Origin: Chromera velia
Taxonomy: Eukaryota; Sar; Chromeraceae
Reading direction: 5' to 3'
DNA: 64,000 nt
NCBI GenBank assembly: GCA_018398765.1
Contig: JAHBMJ010005071.1
Coordinates: 1 to 64,000, forward strand
Shown here: positions 24,733 through 38,926 of the stretch, in pieces
How the letters are laid out: each line of letters opens with the position of its first letter
How positions within the stretch are numbered: the first letter of the stretch is position 1
The notes under the pieces: model-generated
The model's input: the letters and a program-made list of their open reading frames with translations, nothing else
Databases searched by the model: none
Told to the model about the DNA's origin: nothing
Made by a program: the position numbers and the translations under genes

Positions 24733-25473
24733 ATGATGGTCGGGCAGCTCGCTTTCTTCCTTCCACTGAACGTTCTTCTTTTTCTCGCGATCAGTGCGCA
24801 TTCACTTTTGTTGACAGCTGCTGTGGGTACCCCGATACCCCGGCTCATTTCCCTTTTTACCCTTTTCTCACTGTGCGCGGGAATGGGTGAATCACTTCAA
24901 CTTCCACCCGCAGACGTTGGACAAGGAGACACATGGACCGAGGACAGCACCACAACATACGCAGGACTGAACACGTTTCGCACGACTTATGCAACGGGTG
25001 AGTGCCCAGGGCAGTACAGAGTCCGCACAAACTCCCAGTGGGCCTCTCCCCGCAATCCTCCCGGTGCCTTCGATCACGTCCTCAACGGTACGGGTGCGAA
25101 CTTATGGACAACAGAAGGGGTGTGTACTCTGGATCCCCAGGTACCACTTGTGACGTGGAAATGATACTGGAGGTCCCATGCACGTATGTTTTGGCTCGGT
25201 GTGGAATCCGCTCTTTCCTAACCGACGCCGGAAACCTCCACAGAACGCCATCAGATATGACAGTGTCGGGATCGTCGGATGACGGGACCACCTGGACACA
25301 GCTTGGGTCAATGTCCAATCAGACAGGGTGGTCGCTCAATGAGACGCGCTGGTTTGATGCAACAGACACTGTCCAGGCGTACCGATGGTTCAAGTTCCAC
25401 ATCCTCAGAACGTCGTCTCCCGGAGGCGTACTACGAGTGTGGCTGGCGGACTTTCTGCTCGATGGCTCAGTCG
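24733..25473 (+). CDS. Giant gene exon 1: signal peptide and discoidin-like module 1
   Basis: Starts with a hydrophobic leader and a second hydrophobic patch ([13 protein letters not shown]), then [30 protein letters not shown] and PPGAFDHV of a discoidin-like module. The frame changes after GAFD. Either 25088-25140 is a 53-bp mini-intron (GTACGG to CCCCAG, in-frame join reading NGTTCDVEM), or one base was gained or lost near 25115, which would keep the usual module length. The rest ([30 protein letters not shown]) is intact. The exon exits in phase 1 at GTCGGTC. Confidence 0.75.
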
Positions 25474-28400
25474 GTCGGTCCATGCCTATGTACTACTGTC
25501 TGCGTGGGCTTTGTGTAATGCATGATCTAACACGAATCCCCCATCTCGGCTTTCCGTGTGTGGGACAAAGACAAAGGGGGGATGGTGTTGTGCCACTAAC
25601 GATCTAACCATCAGATAGATTGATCAGCGTCCTCCTGAGTGCCACTTTGTGCATCATGTGTTCTCTTTATCTTCCGGGCGGACAGAACATAGGGAGACAA
25701 GCAGACACGTGGAAAACGGGCAGCCTGTCAAACTTTTTTGGTTTTCGAGCTCTGCCTTGACACACGATGAAGCTCTCTTACACATTCTCTCCATCCCTCC
25801 TTCCCTCCCCCCCTCCCTCCCCTGCTCTATCGTCGCCATTTGTTTGTATTTTGTTCATTCTGGGCCAATGGAATTTCCTTTTCTCCATCTCCGTCTTTCT
25901 GACGAGAATCAGACAGTCACCCTGAATTCCTTCCCTAGACTTGACTCCTTCCTTCCTTCCTTCCTTCGTTTCTTTTCCAACTAACTTGTTTGTTTGTTTG
26001 CTTGCTTGCAGGACCAGTGATGCAGGTCCCTCCAGCAGACATAGGAGAAAGCAGCACTTGGACCCAAGACGGCACAGTGCAGTACGGAGGATTGGACACT
26101 TTCCACAAAACTCATGCGACGGGGGCCTGTGCAGGACTGTATCGGGTGGGCACGAACACCAACTGGGCCGGTCCGGACTGGAAACCCTCCGGGGTCTTCG
26201 ACAACGCAGACACGGCAGCAGGTGCGGATGCTTTCACCAGAGCTACCGGGTACTCCTCTTCAAGCAACAGCATCTGCGGGGATGCATCGGACTGCAATGT
26301 AGAGTTTGTACTCTACTTACCCTGCTACTTCTCTCTGAGTATATTTGGCTTACAGGCACGCGACGGAAATGCAGTTCAAGTCTCGAGAACCCCAACAAGC
26401 GTGGAGGTCTCTGGGTCATCTGATGGCGGCGCCACCTGGACCCTCGTCGGGTCCTTCAGCGGCGAGACGGGATGGAGTGTCGGGGAGATCAGAAGGTTCA
26501 CTCCCGACTCCACTGCCGTCAATGCCAATGCGTTCAAGTTCAATGTGAAGAGAACCGAATTTTCGGGTGTCAGCTACGTCCAACTGAGTGGTTTCCTTCT
26601 TTACGGTCGGGGTCAGTCAGCCACATAAATGCCGGACGGGTGCGTTCTTCGACCAGGCTGGACGCACTGTTCGCTGCCTGCATGATGCATGTGACGTGTG
26701 CAAACGGTTTCCACTTTCTGGAGTTCTGATTTATAGACTGACTACTTCTTCCTCTCCTCCTCTCTCACAGCTTTTTGTTCGTCTGCCATGAGTATGTATT
26801 GTTTCTATCCCCTTTTTCTCTCTCTGTCTGCATGCAAGTGTGTCCGTCTTTCCTTTCCCATCAGCATTGTTTCTGTCTCCTTTTTCTCTCTCTGTCTGCA
26901 TGTAAGTGTGTCCGTCTTTCCTTTCCCATCAGCATTCCTTCTGTCTCCTTTTTCTCTCTCTGTTTGCATGTAAGTCTGTCCGTCTTTCCCATCAGCTATC
27001 CATTCATTCATTCATTCATCGTTTCGTGCATTCATTCTCTCGCTCGTGCTTTGACCACAAGGGTCGTTCAGTTTTTTGGTCATTCATTCTTTGATTCATT
27101 CGGTCATTCAGAGACCATCTCTTTCTTCTCGCGTCTCTCTCTCTCTCCCCCTCCCTCTCCCTCAGGTTGCGTCTTTTTCTGTCTACCTGCCTGTCTGCCT
27201 ATCTGCCTGTCTGCCTATCTGCTTGTCTGCCTATCTGCCTGTCTACCTGTTTGCTTGTCCACCGGTTTGCCTGTCTGCCTGTTTGCCTGTCTGCCTGTCC
27301 GTCTCTCTGTCTGTATGCCTCTCTGCCTGTCTGTCTGTCAGCCTGTTTGCCTGTCTGTTTGCATGCCTGTGCGTCTGGCTGCCTGTCTGCCCATCTGCCT
27401 GTCTGCCTCTCTGCCTATCTGCCTGTTTTCCTGTCTGTCAGCCTGTCTGCCTGTCTGTCTGACTGCCAGAAGAAAAGAAGGGAGAGAAAGAAACATATAG
27501 CCTGTCTGACTGCCTATCTGCCTCTCTTGGGTCTCTCTGTCTTTCGGAAACGAAGTCCTATAGTCTGTCTGCCTGCATGGATGGACGGAATGCAGTGTCT
27601 ATCCCCCCCTCCGACATCGGACACGCGACCACCTGGGTAAAGGACCCCTCAGTGACCTACGGGGGCTTCTACACGGCCTACAAAGACTACGCAGGGAGCG
27701 TCTGTGCGGGGCGCTACCGGGCGATGAGCAACACCCTGTGGTATGATGACGGCGGGTGGTACACGTACAATGCGGATGAATATCCGATCTCGGGGGGCTT
27801 TGACCAAACGGGCAGCGGAGACATTAATGATCGCATCGTGTATAACACAGACGGGTTGGTGTCAGGGACATCGGCGGGGTCTGACTCGAATGTGGAGCTG
27901 GTCATTCAGACGCCCTGCAGTCTTGCGCTGTCGAGGTTTTCCATCACAGCACGGATCAATCCATCCTGGGCTTCCACAAGATCTGCCAGCAAGATGGCGG
28001 TGTCGGGGTCGATCGACAGAAACTCGTGGACGGAGTTGGCGTCTTTTGACGGGGAGACGAGTTGGACGGGAGAGGAGGTGAAGTTCTTCAGTGCAGATGT
28101 GTCTCTGGGTCTCTTCAATTACTTCAAATTTGATGCCAAGAGAGTTGCTGGGTCGAGCGACGACACTCTGTCCGTGGCAGACATCACCCTCTTCGCTGTG
28201 AACATAGCAGGTGCGTGCGTTCTCAGGATGGATGGCCGATTGACGACCAATCCATGATGGGAAGTATTGACCAATAGAGCCTCTCGTGTCTGTTTCTGTG
28301 ACTTGATGATGAAGTACACATGAGGGAAAGGTTTAAAAAAGGGGCATAGTGACTGTGGTGATGCCTTCATCTGGGCGTTCAGCTCAGGCTTTCTCTGTGC

Positions 28401-30710
28401 TTTTTTTTTTGCGGGAGACTTCCTCCTGTCTACATGCATGTGCACAGTCATCAGACATTACAATTTGGTCTGAATTGAAATCACTTGGATAGACTGCTCG
28501 TCCTTCGTCTTTCCACTTTTTTGTGGAAGGCTCTTTCCTGCATCATGATGCTGTCTAAGCAGGACTTGAAGGAGGCCCTGAAACCCTTCATAGGACAACA
28601 GAACGACTGCTTGGCAGTACTCATAGTTCGTGAACGGTACCTACTCTTTCTTTCTCGTGTCTTCTGTTTCTCAACTGTCTTTCCTTCTTCCTTCACTTCC
28701 TTGAATTCTCCTCCATCCATCCTTGCATCCATCCGCCTCTTCACTCATCTCCCCCTCAATTAAAACGTCTTCTCCCTCTCCCTGCAGACCTGTGCGGAGA
28801 CGGGTCCCACAACTGTAACGGTAACGCGACGTGTGCAAACGCCGGGAGTTCCTTCACCTGCGCGTGCAACAGTGGCTTCACAGGAGACGGCATCTCTTGC
28901 TCAGCCCTCACCCTGATTCCCCCCTCAGACATAGGAAGAGGCGACACATGGACGAAGGACGCAACCGTGACACACAACTCCGTCTACACACTCTACAAGG
29001 ACTACGGCGGGAGCGTGTGTGGAGGCAGATACAGAGCGAAGGCAAACGTGGCGTGGAAGAACGACGCAGGCAGTGGGGGGGGTTTTGGCTCAAATGAGTG
29101 GCCGATCAGCGGGACCTTTGACCGCGTTGTCGGGGCGCAAGATCAGAGGTCAGGGTTCACGACAGCATCCAGCGCTCTGTCTGGAACTGACGCTGCGAGC
29201 AACTCAGACGTTCAAGCCATTTTGCAGACCCCCTGTCTTTTCACTCTGCATCAGTATGCAGTCCAAGGAAGAAACAGTGTAACAACTGCACACGAAAACC
29301 CGAGTAAGATGAGCGTGAGTGGATCTCTGGACTGCTCAGGGACATGGACGGACCTCGGGTCCTACGAGGGAGAGATCAATTGGGTCTCTGAGGAGACACG
29401 GAGCTTCACTGCCAACAAAACTCTCGGAGCCTTCAACTGTTTTCGGTTTACTGGCAACAGAATATCTCAAGCGGCGGATGCTTCCATGACTTTCGGAGAC
29501 GTGAGGCTGTACGGGGCCGAATTGAGACAGATTCCCCCCTCAGACATCGGCACCGCCAGCACCTGGGTGAAGGACCCCTCAGTGACCTACAACGGCCTCT
29601 ACACGGCCTACAAAGACTACTCAGGGAGTGTCTGTGCAGGGCGCTATCGGGCGATGAGCAATACAGCGGTTTACAATGATGACGGGTGGTACTCTTACAA
29701 TGGGAATGAATGTCCGATTTCGGGAGCCTTTGACCAAACAGGAGCCGGAGCATCGTCTGCACAAAACATATATGTGACTGCAGCAGCACAGTCGGGGACT
29801 TCAGCAGGCTCTGATTCCAACGCGGAGGTGGTCATCAAGACGCCCTGCAGCCTCGCACTTGCACAATTCTCTATCACGGCACGGTCCGAGACCGCCTGGG
29901 CCGCCGACCAATCTCCCAGCAAGATGGAGGTGTCAGGGTCAACAGATGGAAGTTCGTGGACGCAGTTGGCTTCCTTCGACGGAGAGACGACGTGGACGGG
30001 AGGAGAGGTGAAGTCATGGAGTGCCGACGCCTCGCTGGGGCTCTTCAACTACTTCAAATTTGACACCAAGAGAATCTCTCGGTCCTCTGATTATTTTCTA
30101 ACCATCTCAGACATCACTCTGTTTTCTGGCAATATCCTGGGTGAGTACCGCAATGTATGCGGATGCCAGTGTGCGTGGTGGGCAAATCAAGAATGACCAA
30201 TTTGATTGCGCTTCTTTTGCTTTCACGAAGACGACAAGTCTGCTGGGGTTGCTGTCTGTATAGATATGCACAATCGCATCCGGTCATCTGTTGGTCTACA
30301 TGGTTGAGCCTGGATGGGACTCTTTGGTCGCCTACTTTTTTCTGTCATCTGTTTCTTTTTGGCTCTTTCCTGCCAGTGCATGCTGTCTAGTCGGGTGGTC
30401 AAATGAAACATGTGTGATGGTGTCAGGGGAGTCTGTAGTAGGCTCACACCATGCACGAGTTCGTTTCGAGATGGATGCCGGGTGAAGTAGCCCATGCATA
30501 TTCATGTTTGAATTGATTGGAGACATGCAGACATTTTCCCCCCCTCTCTCTTTCGTCACTGATTGGTTCTTTCGCTGATAAATAGGACTTCTTCGCATGC
30601 ATGTGTGTCGTCTTGTTTCTCTCAGCGAGTTGTTTCTGCTTGTTTCGTCTTAATACTTTTCTTCTGTCTGTCTGTCTGTCTGTCTGTCTGCCTGTCTGAA
30701 AGGACAACTG

Positions 30711-30750
<40 letters not shown>

Positions 30751-30775
30751 GAAGGGAGAAGAAGAAACATATAGC

Positions 30776-30807
<32 letters not shown>

Positions 30808-33800
30808 ACTTCGCTCAAGCTTCCAAGTCGACCTTCTGACCGCGTGCAGACCTGTGCGGAGACGGATCTCACAACTGCGACGCCAACGCGGAGTGCGCAA
30901 ACTCAGGCGGCTCCTTCACCTGCTCCTGCAACATCGGCTTCTCAGGAGACGGCGTCTCTTGTTCTGTCCTTGACCTCATCCCCCCCTCTGACATCGGAAA
31001 GGGCGACACATGGACGAAGGACTCAACTGTGACGTACAACTCCAGAGAGACGATCTATAAGGACTACACCGGCAGTCTGTGTCCAGGCAGATACAGAGCG
31101 AAGGCCAATTTGCAGTGGGCCAACAACGCAGGGAGTTCGAGTTTTGGTGCGAATGAGTGGCCCCCCAGTGGCGCTTTCGACGGAGTAGTCGGAGCAGGCA
31201 ATCAAGCCTCGGGCTACTCAACAAGCTCATTTCAGTCTGGAGGCGGAACCGATACGGCAGGCGACAAAGATGTCCACGTGATTCTTCAAACTCCATGCTT
31301 CCTCACACTGCACCAGTTTGCATTTGAAGCGAGAAGCGCTTCAACCCAACAAACCCCCAGTAAGATGAGCGTTGACGGCTCTCTAGATTGCTCGGGAACC
31401 TGGACAGAGCTCGGGTCGTTTGAGGGGGAGATCAACTGGAGCAACGGGGAGTCTCGTGGCTTCAGCGCCAACAGCACTCTCGGAGCCTTCAACTGTTTTC
31501 GATTCACTGGGAAGAAAACGAGCAGCGCCACTGAAGGCGTTTTTTCTTTTGGTGACATCGAGCTGTATGGCGTTGCAGGTGAGTGCGAGCATTTGACTTG
31601 AACATCGAACTCAGAGAACGACAAAAGACGATCAAAGAGAGAGAGAGAGAGAGACTGATTTCTTTTGGGGAAGCGTCTTCCCCCGGGACAGACACAGGTA
31701 GACGGACGCACTCCAGAATAAATGTCAAGAAAATGGAAACACCGAAAGACTCAATATCCACTCTCATCTCTGTCCAGGGCTGTATCTCTGTCTTGTTGGT
31801 CTAGTGTCCTCTCGTCCATCTATCAGTCTTTCTCTGTGATTGTCGTGTTGAATGGAGAAAGAAGTATTGAAATGGGCGTCTTGTATCGTTCTCCTTCTCT
31901 ACCTCTTTGTCGCTCCATGTGTGATGAGTGTCTGTGCGTGAGTGTTTGTGTATTTCCCTCTCTCTTTCCGTCTCCCTCTCTCCATACAGATGTGAACGAA
32001 TGCAACACCAATGTTCACGATTGCGACGGGAACGCCGCATGCAACGATACCTTTGGGAGCTTCGAGTGTTCGTGTAACGTCGGCTGGACGGGAGACGGTC
32101 TGAGTTGCGCGGGTAAGTCTCCGGATTCAGCATGCATGCAGCAATTTCAGGAAGGAAGGAAGAAGAAAGGGTTGAGAAAGAAGTGCCGCATGTCTGCATG
32201 CCTCTTTTTGTCTCTGCAAGCAGTGTCGCAATCTTTGTCTCATTTTGTGGTGTCTGTGTAGCACGTTCAGATTGTGTTTCGTTTGCTGAGCTTCAATCCG
32301 TCTTCTCTCTCTCTGCACAAATTTCCTTTTACCTCTACAGTGCCTCTGACTGTCATTGTGACTGTTCAGATTCCCTCTTTCGGTTCTGTGAGCACTCATC
32401 TCCCTTCCAAACAAAACAAGACTGCACTGAGGAAACACAAGGTGATCACGCACACAAGTCGAAGCTTCGTGATCTTTGTTGTATGAATGAATGAATGAAT
32501 GAATGCAGCCGAACCAATCCCCCCCTCCGACATCGGGCATGCGACCACCTGGGTAAAGGACCCCTCAGTGACCTACAACGGCCTCTACACGGCCTACAAA
32601 GACTACTCAGGGAATGTCTGTGCGGGGCGCTATCGGGCGATGAGCAACACCCTGTGGTTTGATGATGGGGGGTGGTACACGTACAATGTGGATGAGTATC
32701 CTGTCTCAGGGGCCTTTGACCAGACAGGAGCCGGAACCACCGATGGGCAGAACACGTTCGCACCTGCAGCAGCACAGTCGGGGACTTCAGCAGGCTCTGA
32801 TTCCAACGCGGAGGTGGTCATCAAGACGCCCTGCAACCTCGCACTTGCACAGTTCTCTATCACCGCACGGTCCGACTCCGAAGCTGTCCAAAAATCTCCC
32901 AGCAAAATGGAGGTGTCAGGGTCAACAGATGGAATTTCGTGGACGCAGTTGGCTTCCTTCGACGGAGAGACGACGTGGACGGGAGGAGAGGTGAAGTCAT
33001 GGAGTGCCGACGCCTCGCTGGGGCTCTTCAACTACTTCAAATTTGACACCAAGAGAATCTCTGGGTCCTCTGATAATTTTCTAGTCATCTCAGACATCAC
33101 TCTTTTTCCTGGCAATATCATGGGTGAGCACCGTAATGTATGCGGATGCCAGGGTGCGTGGTGGGCAAGTCAAGAATGACCAATTTGATTCCGTTTGCTT
33201 TGCTTTCACGAAGACGACAAGTCTGCTGGTGTGACTGTCTGTATAGATATGCACAATCACATCCCGTCATCTGTTGGTCTACATGGTTGAGCCTAGTTGG
33301 AACTCTTCGCTCGCCTACTCTTTATTCTCTTATGTGTTTCTTTGTGGCTCTTTCCTGCATGTCGTTGAGTCGGGTGGTCAAATCAAACATGCGTGATGGT
33401 GTTCGTGGAGTCTGTAGTAGCCTCAGCAAGTTAATGCATCTTGCGACTAAATTGGTGTGTTTTGCTGCTGAGGTCCAAACAGCCTCGCTCTTCTTTCTTT
33501 CTTTTTTTCTTTCTTTCTTTCTTTCTTTCTTTGTTTCTCTCTTGTTTTAAATTGTTTTCTGAAGACCTGACTTGCGCGTTCCCTTTTTCCATCCCCAGTC
33601 GTCCGCCCGTCCATTCGTTTGTCATTCATTTATTTATTCAATCAATTCATGCATGTTCTCTCTCTTTCTTTAATTCCTACTCGTTGCATGCATGCAGACC
33701 TCTGCGGAGACGGCGCACACAATTGTCACGCCAACGCAGCGTGTAAGAACGTTGGCAGCAGCTTCTCTTGCTCCTGCAACGACGGATTTGAGGGCAACGG

Positions 33801-36800
33801 AGTCTCCTCCTGCTCTGCCCTCTTGCAGATCCCTCCAGCCGACATCGGCACTGCGACTGACTGGAAGAAGGACCCGTCAGTTCTCTACGCAGGCTACCTC
33901 ACTTCATACATTGACTACGCAGGGGCGACCTGTCCGGGTCGGTTTCCGGCGATGACCAACCTGGCGCACGCGAATGATGCGGGCTGGTATTCGTACGGAA
34001 CCGACGAATGGCCCATCTCGGGTGCTTTTGACCAAACAGGAATTGCAGACTCGAACTCCCAAACGGGGTATCACCTGAGCCCATCGCTGTCTGCATCCGG
34101 GACGGCGGCAGGGTCAGATTCGAACATTGAGCTGATCATACAGATTCCCTGCGGAGTCACGCTGTCTCAATATTCGATTATGGCACGCAGGCCCTCCGAC
34201 TGGGCGGATCACCAATCTCCAAGCAAGGTGGAAGTTTCGGGGTCGGTTAAAGGAACTTCATGGACGCAGCTGTCGTCTTTTGAAGGTGAGATTCTTTGGA
34301 CCGCTGACATGGTGAAGTTCTGGAGCGCAGACACGAGCCTCGGGGCGTTCAGCTACTTCAAGTTTGCCGCTCAGAGAATCAGCGGGTCTGCAGACGAGTG
34401 GTTGTCGCTTGCCGACATTACTCTCTACGTCAACTTTGTGTCAGGTGGGTCGGTCAGTTGAATGAAATTGACGTTTGCATAGACAAGCTGCATGTGTCCG
34501 TGTCTCTGGGAATGTGTATGCATTTGTTTTTCTCTTTTTCTAACACTTTTCTCTCCTCACCTTCATACCTCTTTTGTTTAGACCTTCTACCCACTCATTT
34601 CTCTGTTTTTCTTCACACTGGGTGCTTTTTCTTGCGGCAGATTTCTCTCCGCTTTATGGTGCGCACACTGATATTTCTCTGTATTCGATCATGCACTGAT
34701 CGTACTTGCATACTCTCTCTGTTCGCAGACCTCTGCGGGACCGGTGCTCACAACTGCGACGCCAATGCAATCTGCGAAAATCAGGGCAGCAGTTTTGCCT
34801 GCGAGTGCAACATCGGCTTCCAAGGGAGCGGAGTCTCCTGCACACCCCTCATTTTGATCCCCCCTTCAGACGTGGGGGGGGGCGGTCTCTGGACCAAGGA
34901 TGACAACGTGACTTACGGTGGCATCACCTCTGTCTACACTGACTACGGAGGTTCCGTGTGTGCGGGGAGGTTTCGTGCACTGACGAATAAGAATTGGCTG
35001 AACAAGGCAAGCGGTTCTGCGTTTGCCACAGATGAGAGACCGCCGAGCGGAGCATTCGACCGTCTGCCTGAAGTGTCTAATGGGAGCAAGGATGGGCTCC
35101 ATCCGGATTCATTGACAAAGCGGACAGCACGGGTAATGATGATGCAGAAATCATCTTGGAAGCCCCGTGCAGCTTTCGGCTCGAGTCCTGGGCCGTTCAG
35201 GCTCGCTCCGTCTGCTGCTCTTTCACCCAGTCACCTGCAAAGATGACAGTCTCGGGGTCCAATGATACTTCTTCGGGACCTTGGATAGTCCTTGGGAGCT
35301 TCGAGGGGCACAGGAGGTGGGAGGCTGGCGAGAAGAGGGGGTTCGATGCGGACCCAAGCTTGGGCGCTTTCACGGCCTTCAAATTCAATTTTCAAAGAAT
35401 TGCAGCCTCATCCAATGGCGACGGAATGATTGCGGACATCGAACTCTACACAGCAGCTTGGACAGGTTGGTGCGTGAGATCCTTCGTTGTCTTCTCCTTT
35501 TGGGTTCTGTGGTGGACATTCTGCACAGACAGATACAGACTCTTACACAGATAGACACAGACAGTTGCACAGAGAGTGACAGATGCGAATCTACTTCCAA
35601 ACAGCCATGCACCTAATGCCGTCGTCATGCATGTGTTGCTTTTTCATTTCTCACCGGAGCTGCATGCAAGTGTTTGAAAAAAAAAAACGCCGTCGGGCTG
35701 CCGCCTCTCACTCTTTCCGGCTACTCGATCCATCCCCCTTCCTTGCTCCACGTGTTTGAGTGTGTGCGTGCGGGAAAACTGGGGGAGTCCGGGAGCACCA
35801 CCCCAGTCTCTGTCAGAAAATAAACAAACAGTAACACATGCATTGAGAGCGTCTGTCTCAAGAAGGAAACAAGCTAGGGAGTGAACGAACAAAAAAGAAA
35901 GAGAAAGAAAGAAAGAAAGGAAGGAAGGAAGAAAGGAAGGAAGAAAGGAAGGAAAGAAGGAAGGAAGGAAGGAAGGAAGGAAGGAAGGAAGGAAGAAAGA
36001 AAAAAAGAAAGAACGAACATTCAGCCAGACAGAAGTGTGAGGATAAAGAAAGGAGGAAGGAACGAAAGAAACCCCAAATTTCTCTTCTCTGGATGTGTGG
36101 CTCTCCGTCAGGCTCTCTTTCGTTCCGTTTTGTTCTTTCTGCCAACAGCTGAGGAAAGTGCTGAGTCGATCAGCAAAATTTTTAGCGGTTCTCTCGGTGA
36201 TGCAGGTCCAGATGAGTGCTCTGACGGGACCCACAACTGCGACGCCAACGCCGCCTGCACCAACACAGACGACAGCTTCACCTGCGCATGCAACGGTGGG
36301 TACGCAGGAAACGGCACCGATTGCATCGCACTCACGCAGCTCCCCCCCTCAGACATCGGCAGAGGTGACACGTGGACTGAGGACAGCTCGGTGACGTACA
36401 GTGGCCTGTCGACTGCCTACAAGGACTACGCTGGTGCGGGTGGGTGCACAGGGCGGTACCGGGTGAGGACGAACACTCAATGGTACTCATCCTCTCCGTG
36501 GATTTGGCCTCCGCAAGGCGCATTCGACAGGACCAACGATCCAAGTTCAGGGACTTTATCCTTTTACGTAACGGATCCGACTATTTCTGGGACCAGTGCA
36601 GGATCGGATGCTGATGTTGAGGTCATCCTGGAGCTTCCGTGCCTTCTGAAGCTGCACGAATTTGGCGTCTGGTCTCGCAGCAGTGGCAGCGTGAGCGAAA
36701 ATCCGAGCAAGGCGGAAGTTTTTGGCTCGACTGATCTGACATCTTGGACGTTGCTGGGGTCGTTCAGTGGAGAAACGAGCTGGGTGAACAGCGAGACAAA

Positions 36801-38894
36801 GACCTTCTCGGCCAACAACACCGCTGGGCCCTTCAACCATTTCAAGTTCGTGGGCCAGAGAGTGAACTCTGCCAGTGATGCCAGACTGACGATTGCGGAC
36901 ATTATTTTGACGGGAGAAGTATCTACAGGTCGGCGACGCTTTCTGCAAGGAACTGTCTAGTCGTGCAGCAATTATGCAAACTGCATTCCAACTTTCTCGG
37001 AGTAATTTGACAAGTTGTTATCAAACTCGCCTCTTGTGTGTGTCTGTCTTCAAATACGCACTCCGTTACATGCACAGACGTCGCTCTTCAATCTTTTTGA
37101 GCTGCATCATTCGTCCTTTCGTCGCGGTCACTCTTCCTTGCAAGGTGCATCTGTGTTCCTCCAGATAGATATGATTCTCCGGCCTTCTTTTTTTCTTTCT
37201 TTCTTTCTGATAATCCCACGTATCTTGTTGATTCCCTCCCCTCCCTTACCTATTTGAGCAACCGAAACTACATTCCTTGATTCCTCCATATGGACACGTA
37301 CAGGCCCGGACGAGTGCACGGAGGGAACGCACAACTGCGACGGGGACGACACGTGCACAGATACAATCACCAGCTTCACCTGCGAATGCAACACTGGATT
37401 CACAGATGCGCACGTGTCGACAGGACCCAAGAGTCAGTTGATGCACGCATGCGGGGGCCAGTCAGTCAGTCAGTAAGTCAGTCAGTAAGTGATCCTGTCG
37501 ACAGAGTCTGTCGACCTGACGCACACCGATACTGATTTGTCAGCCAGTCAACCAGCACGGTAGTCAGTTTGTCAGTCAGTAATTAGGGCACGCAAGCAGG
37601 CGAATCTCTCCGCTACTCTCGTTTCCGGTCCCCTGCCCATCTGCAATGCTTTTCCCTCAGTCCTTGTTTTAATTTTCGGATTCCATGTGATCGACTCGAT
37701 CGATTGGTAATTGATTCCTTTGCATGCATGCAGTCCTCGTGCCCCCCTCGGACATCGGATCTGCCCCCACATGGACTAAGGACGGCGCCGTGACCTACGG
37801 GGGGTTCCACACGTTCTCCAAGGACTACGCCTCCGGGAAGTGCGCAGGAACGTACCGGGCGAGGACGGACACAAATTGGTACGACAATTCAGGGGCGACT
37901 GGGGCTTTGGCATCAAGCGAGTGGCCCCCAAGTGCAGCGTTCGACAACACACCAGGAGGGCCTGACACGCAGACAGGGTGGGCGATGGCCAACGGGCTTA
38001 GCTGCAGTCAGACTGTGGACTGCAATGTTGAGTTGATCCTTGAAACGCCCTGCAGCCTTGCAGTGAGCACGTGGTGGGTCCAGGCAGAAACAGGGACGAT
38101 ACCAGCAAACACCCCTTCTGCGATGGTTTTGTCCGGCTCGTCGGACGACGGTGTATCCTGGACAGAGCTGGGATCCTTCACGGGAGAAACGGTGTTCTCC
38201 GCTTCGGAGGTGAAGAACTTCACAGCTAACGAGACACTCGGGGCGTTCACCTGGTTCAAGTTCTTCGTCCAAAGGAGCGGACAGCCCTCGGGCTCCGAAA
38301 TGTTTTCGTTGATGAGTGGTGTCGGCCTATACGGAGAACCAGGTGAGGGAGGCTTCTTCATTCCTAGCTGGGTCTCTTTCATGCATGGGTTAACCGCCTT
38401 GCACTTGGCTTCGTTCGGAGTTTGTTTGTATCAGCCTTTTTGTCTGTCTGTTGTTCTTTTCTTCTTTTTGTTCCAGCCTGTTTATATGCTTCGAGGTGTC
38501 TGCGATTGTTTGTCGGTCGCAACTGTCATACACTCAAACACATGCTTTTTGTTTCTCTTCTGTCTCTCATCAATTGCAGCCACATCTTCGGGAGGGACTC
38601 AGTGCATTGGTCAGACAGGGACAGAAACATGCAGAGACATCAACTGAGAGAAACATATCGACAGAGACAGAGACAGAGACAGCGAAATAAAAAAGACAGA
38701 GAGGGAGAGACACACAGAGATGTGGCTAGGCAGATACTGACACGTAATGTCTTTTCAAAAGATAAAAATGGCTTTCTGTTCCCAAAAGACTCGCTGTCTT
38801 TCTTTCTCTCGCTACTAGCCTATTCTCTCGCCTCTCTCACACACAGGCTTACTGCTCGGAAGAAGTCAGGGTGCGGGTGTATGTGCGTATGTGC

Positions 38895-38926
<32 letters not shown>

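Noticed and set aside
26775-27640. A 241-residue frame with many CLPVCLSAC units, resembling a cysteine-rich repeat protein
   Set aside because: It is the CTGC/CTGT microsatellite of intron 2. The open frame covers several frames at once.
28119-30048. Reverse-strand open frames opposite the discoidin exons
   Set aside because: Shadows of the GC-rich coding exons on the + strand; no motifs, and they do not cross the splice sites in a meaningful way.
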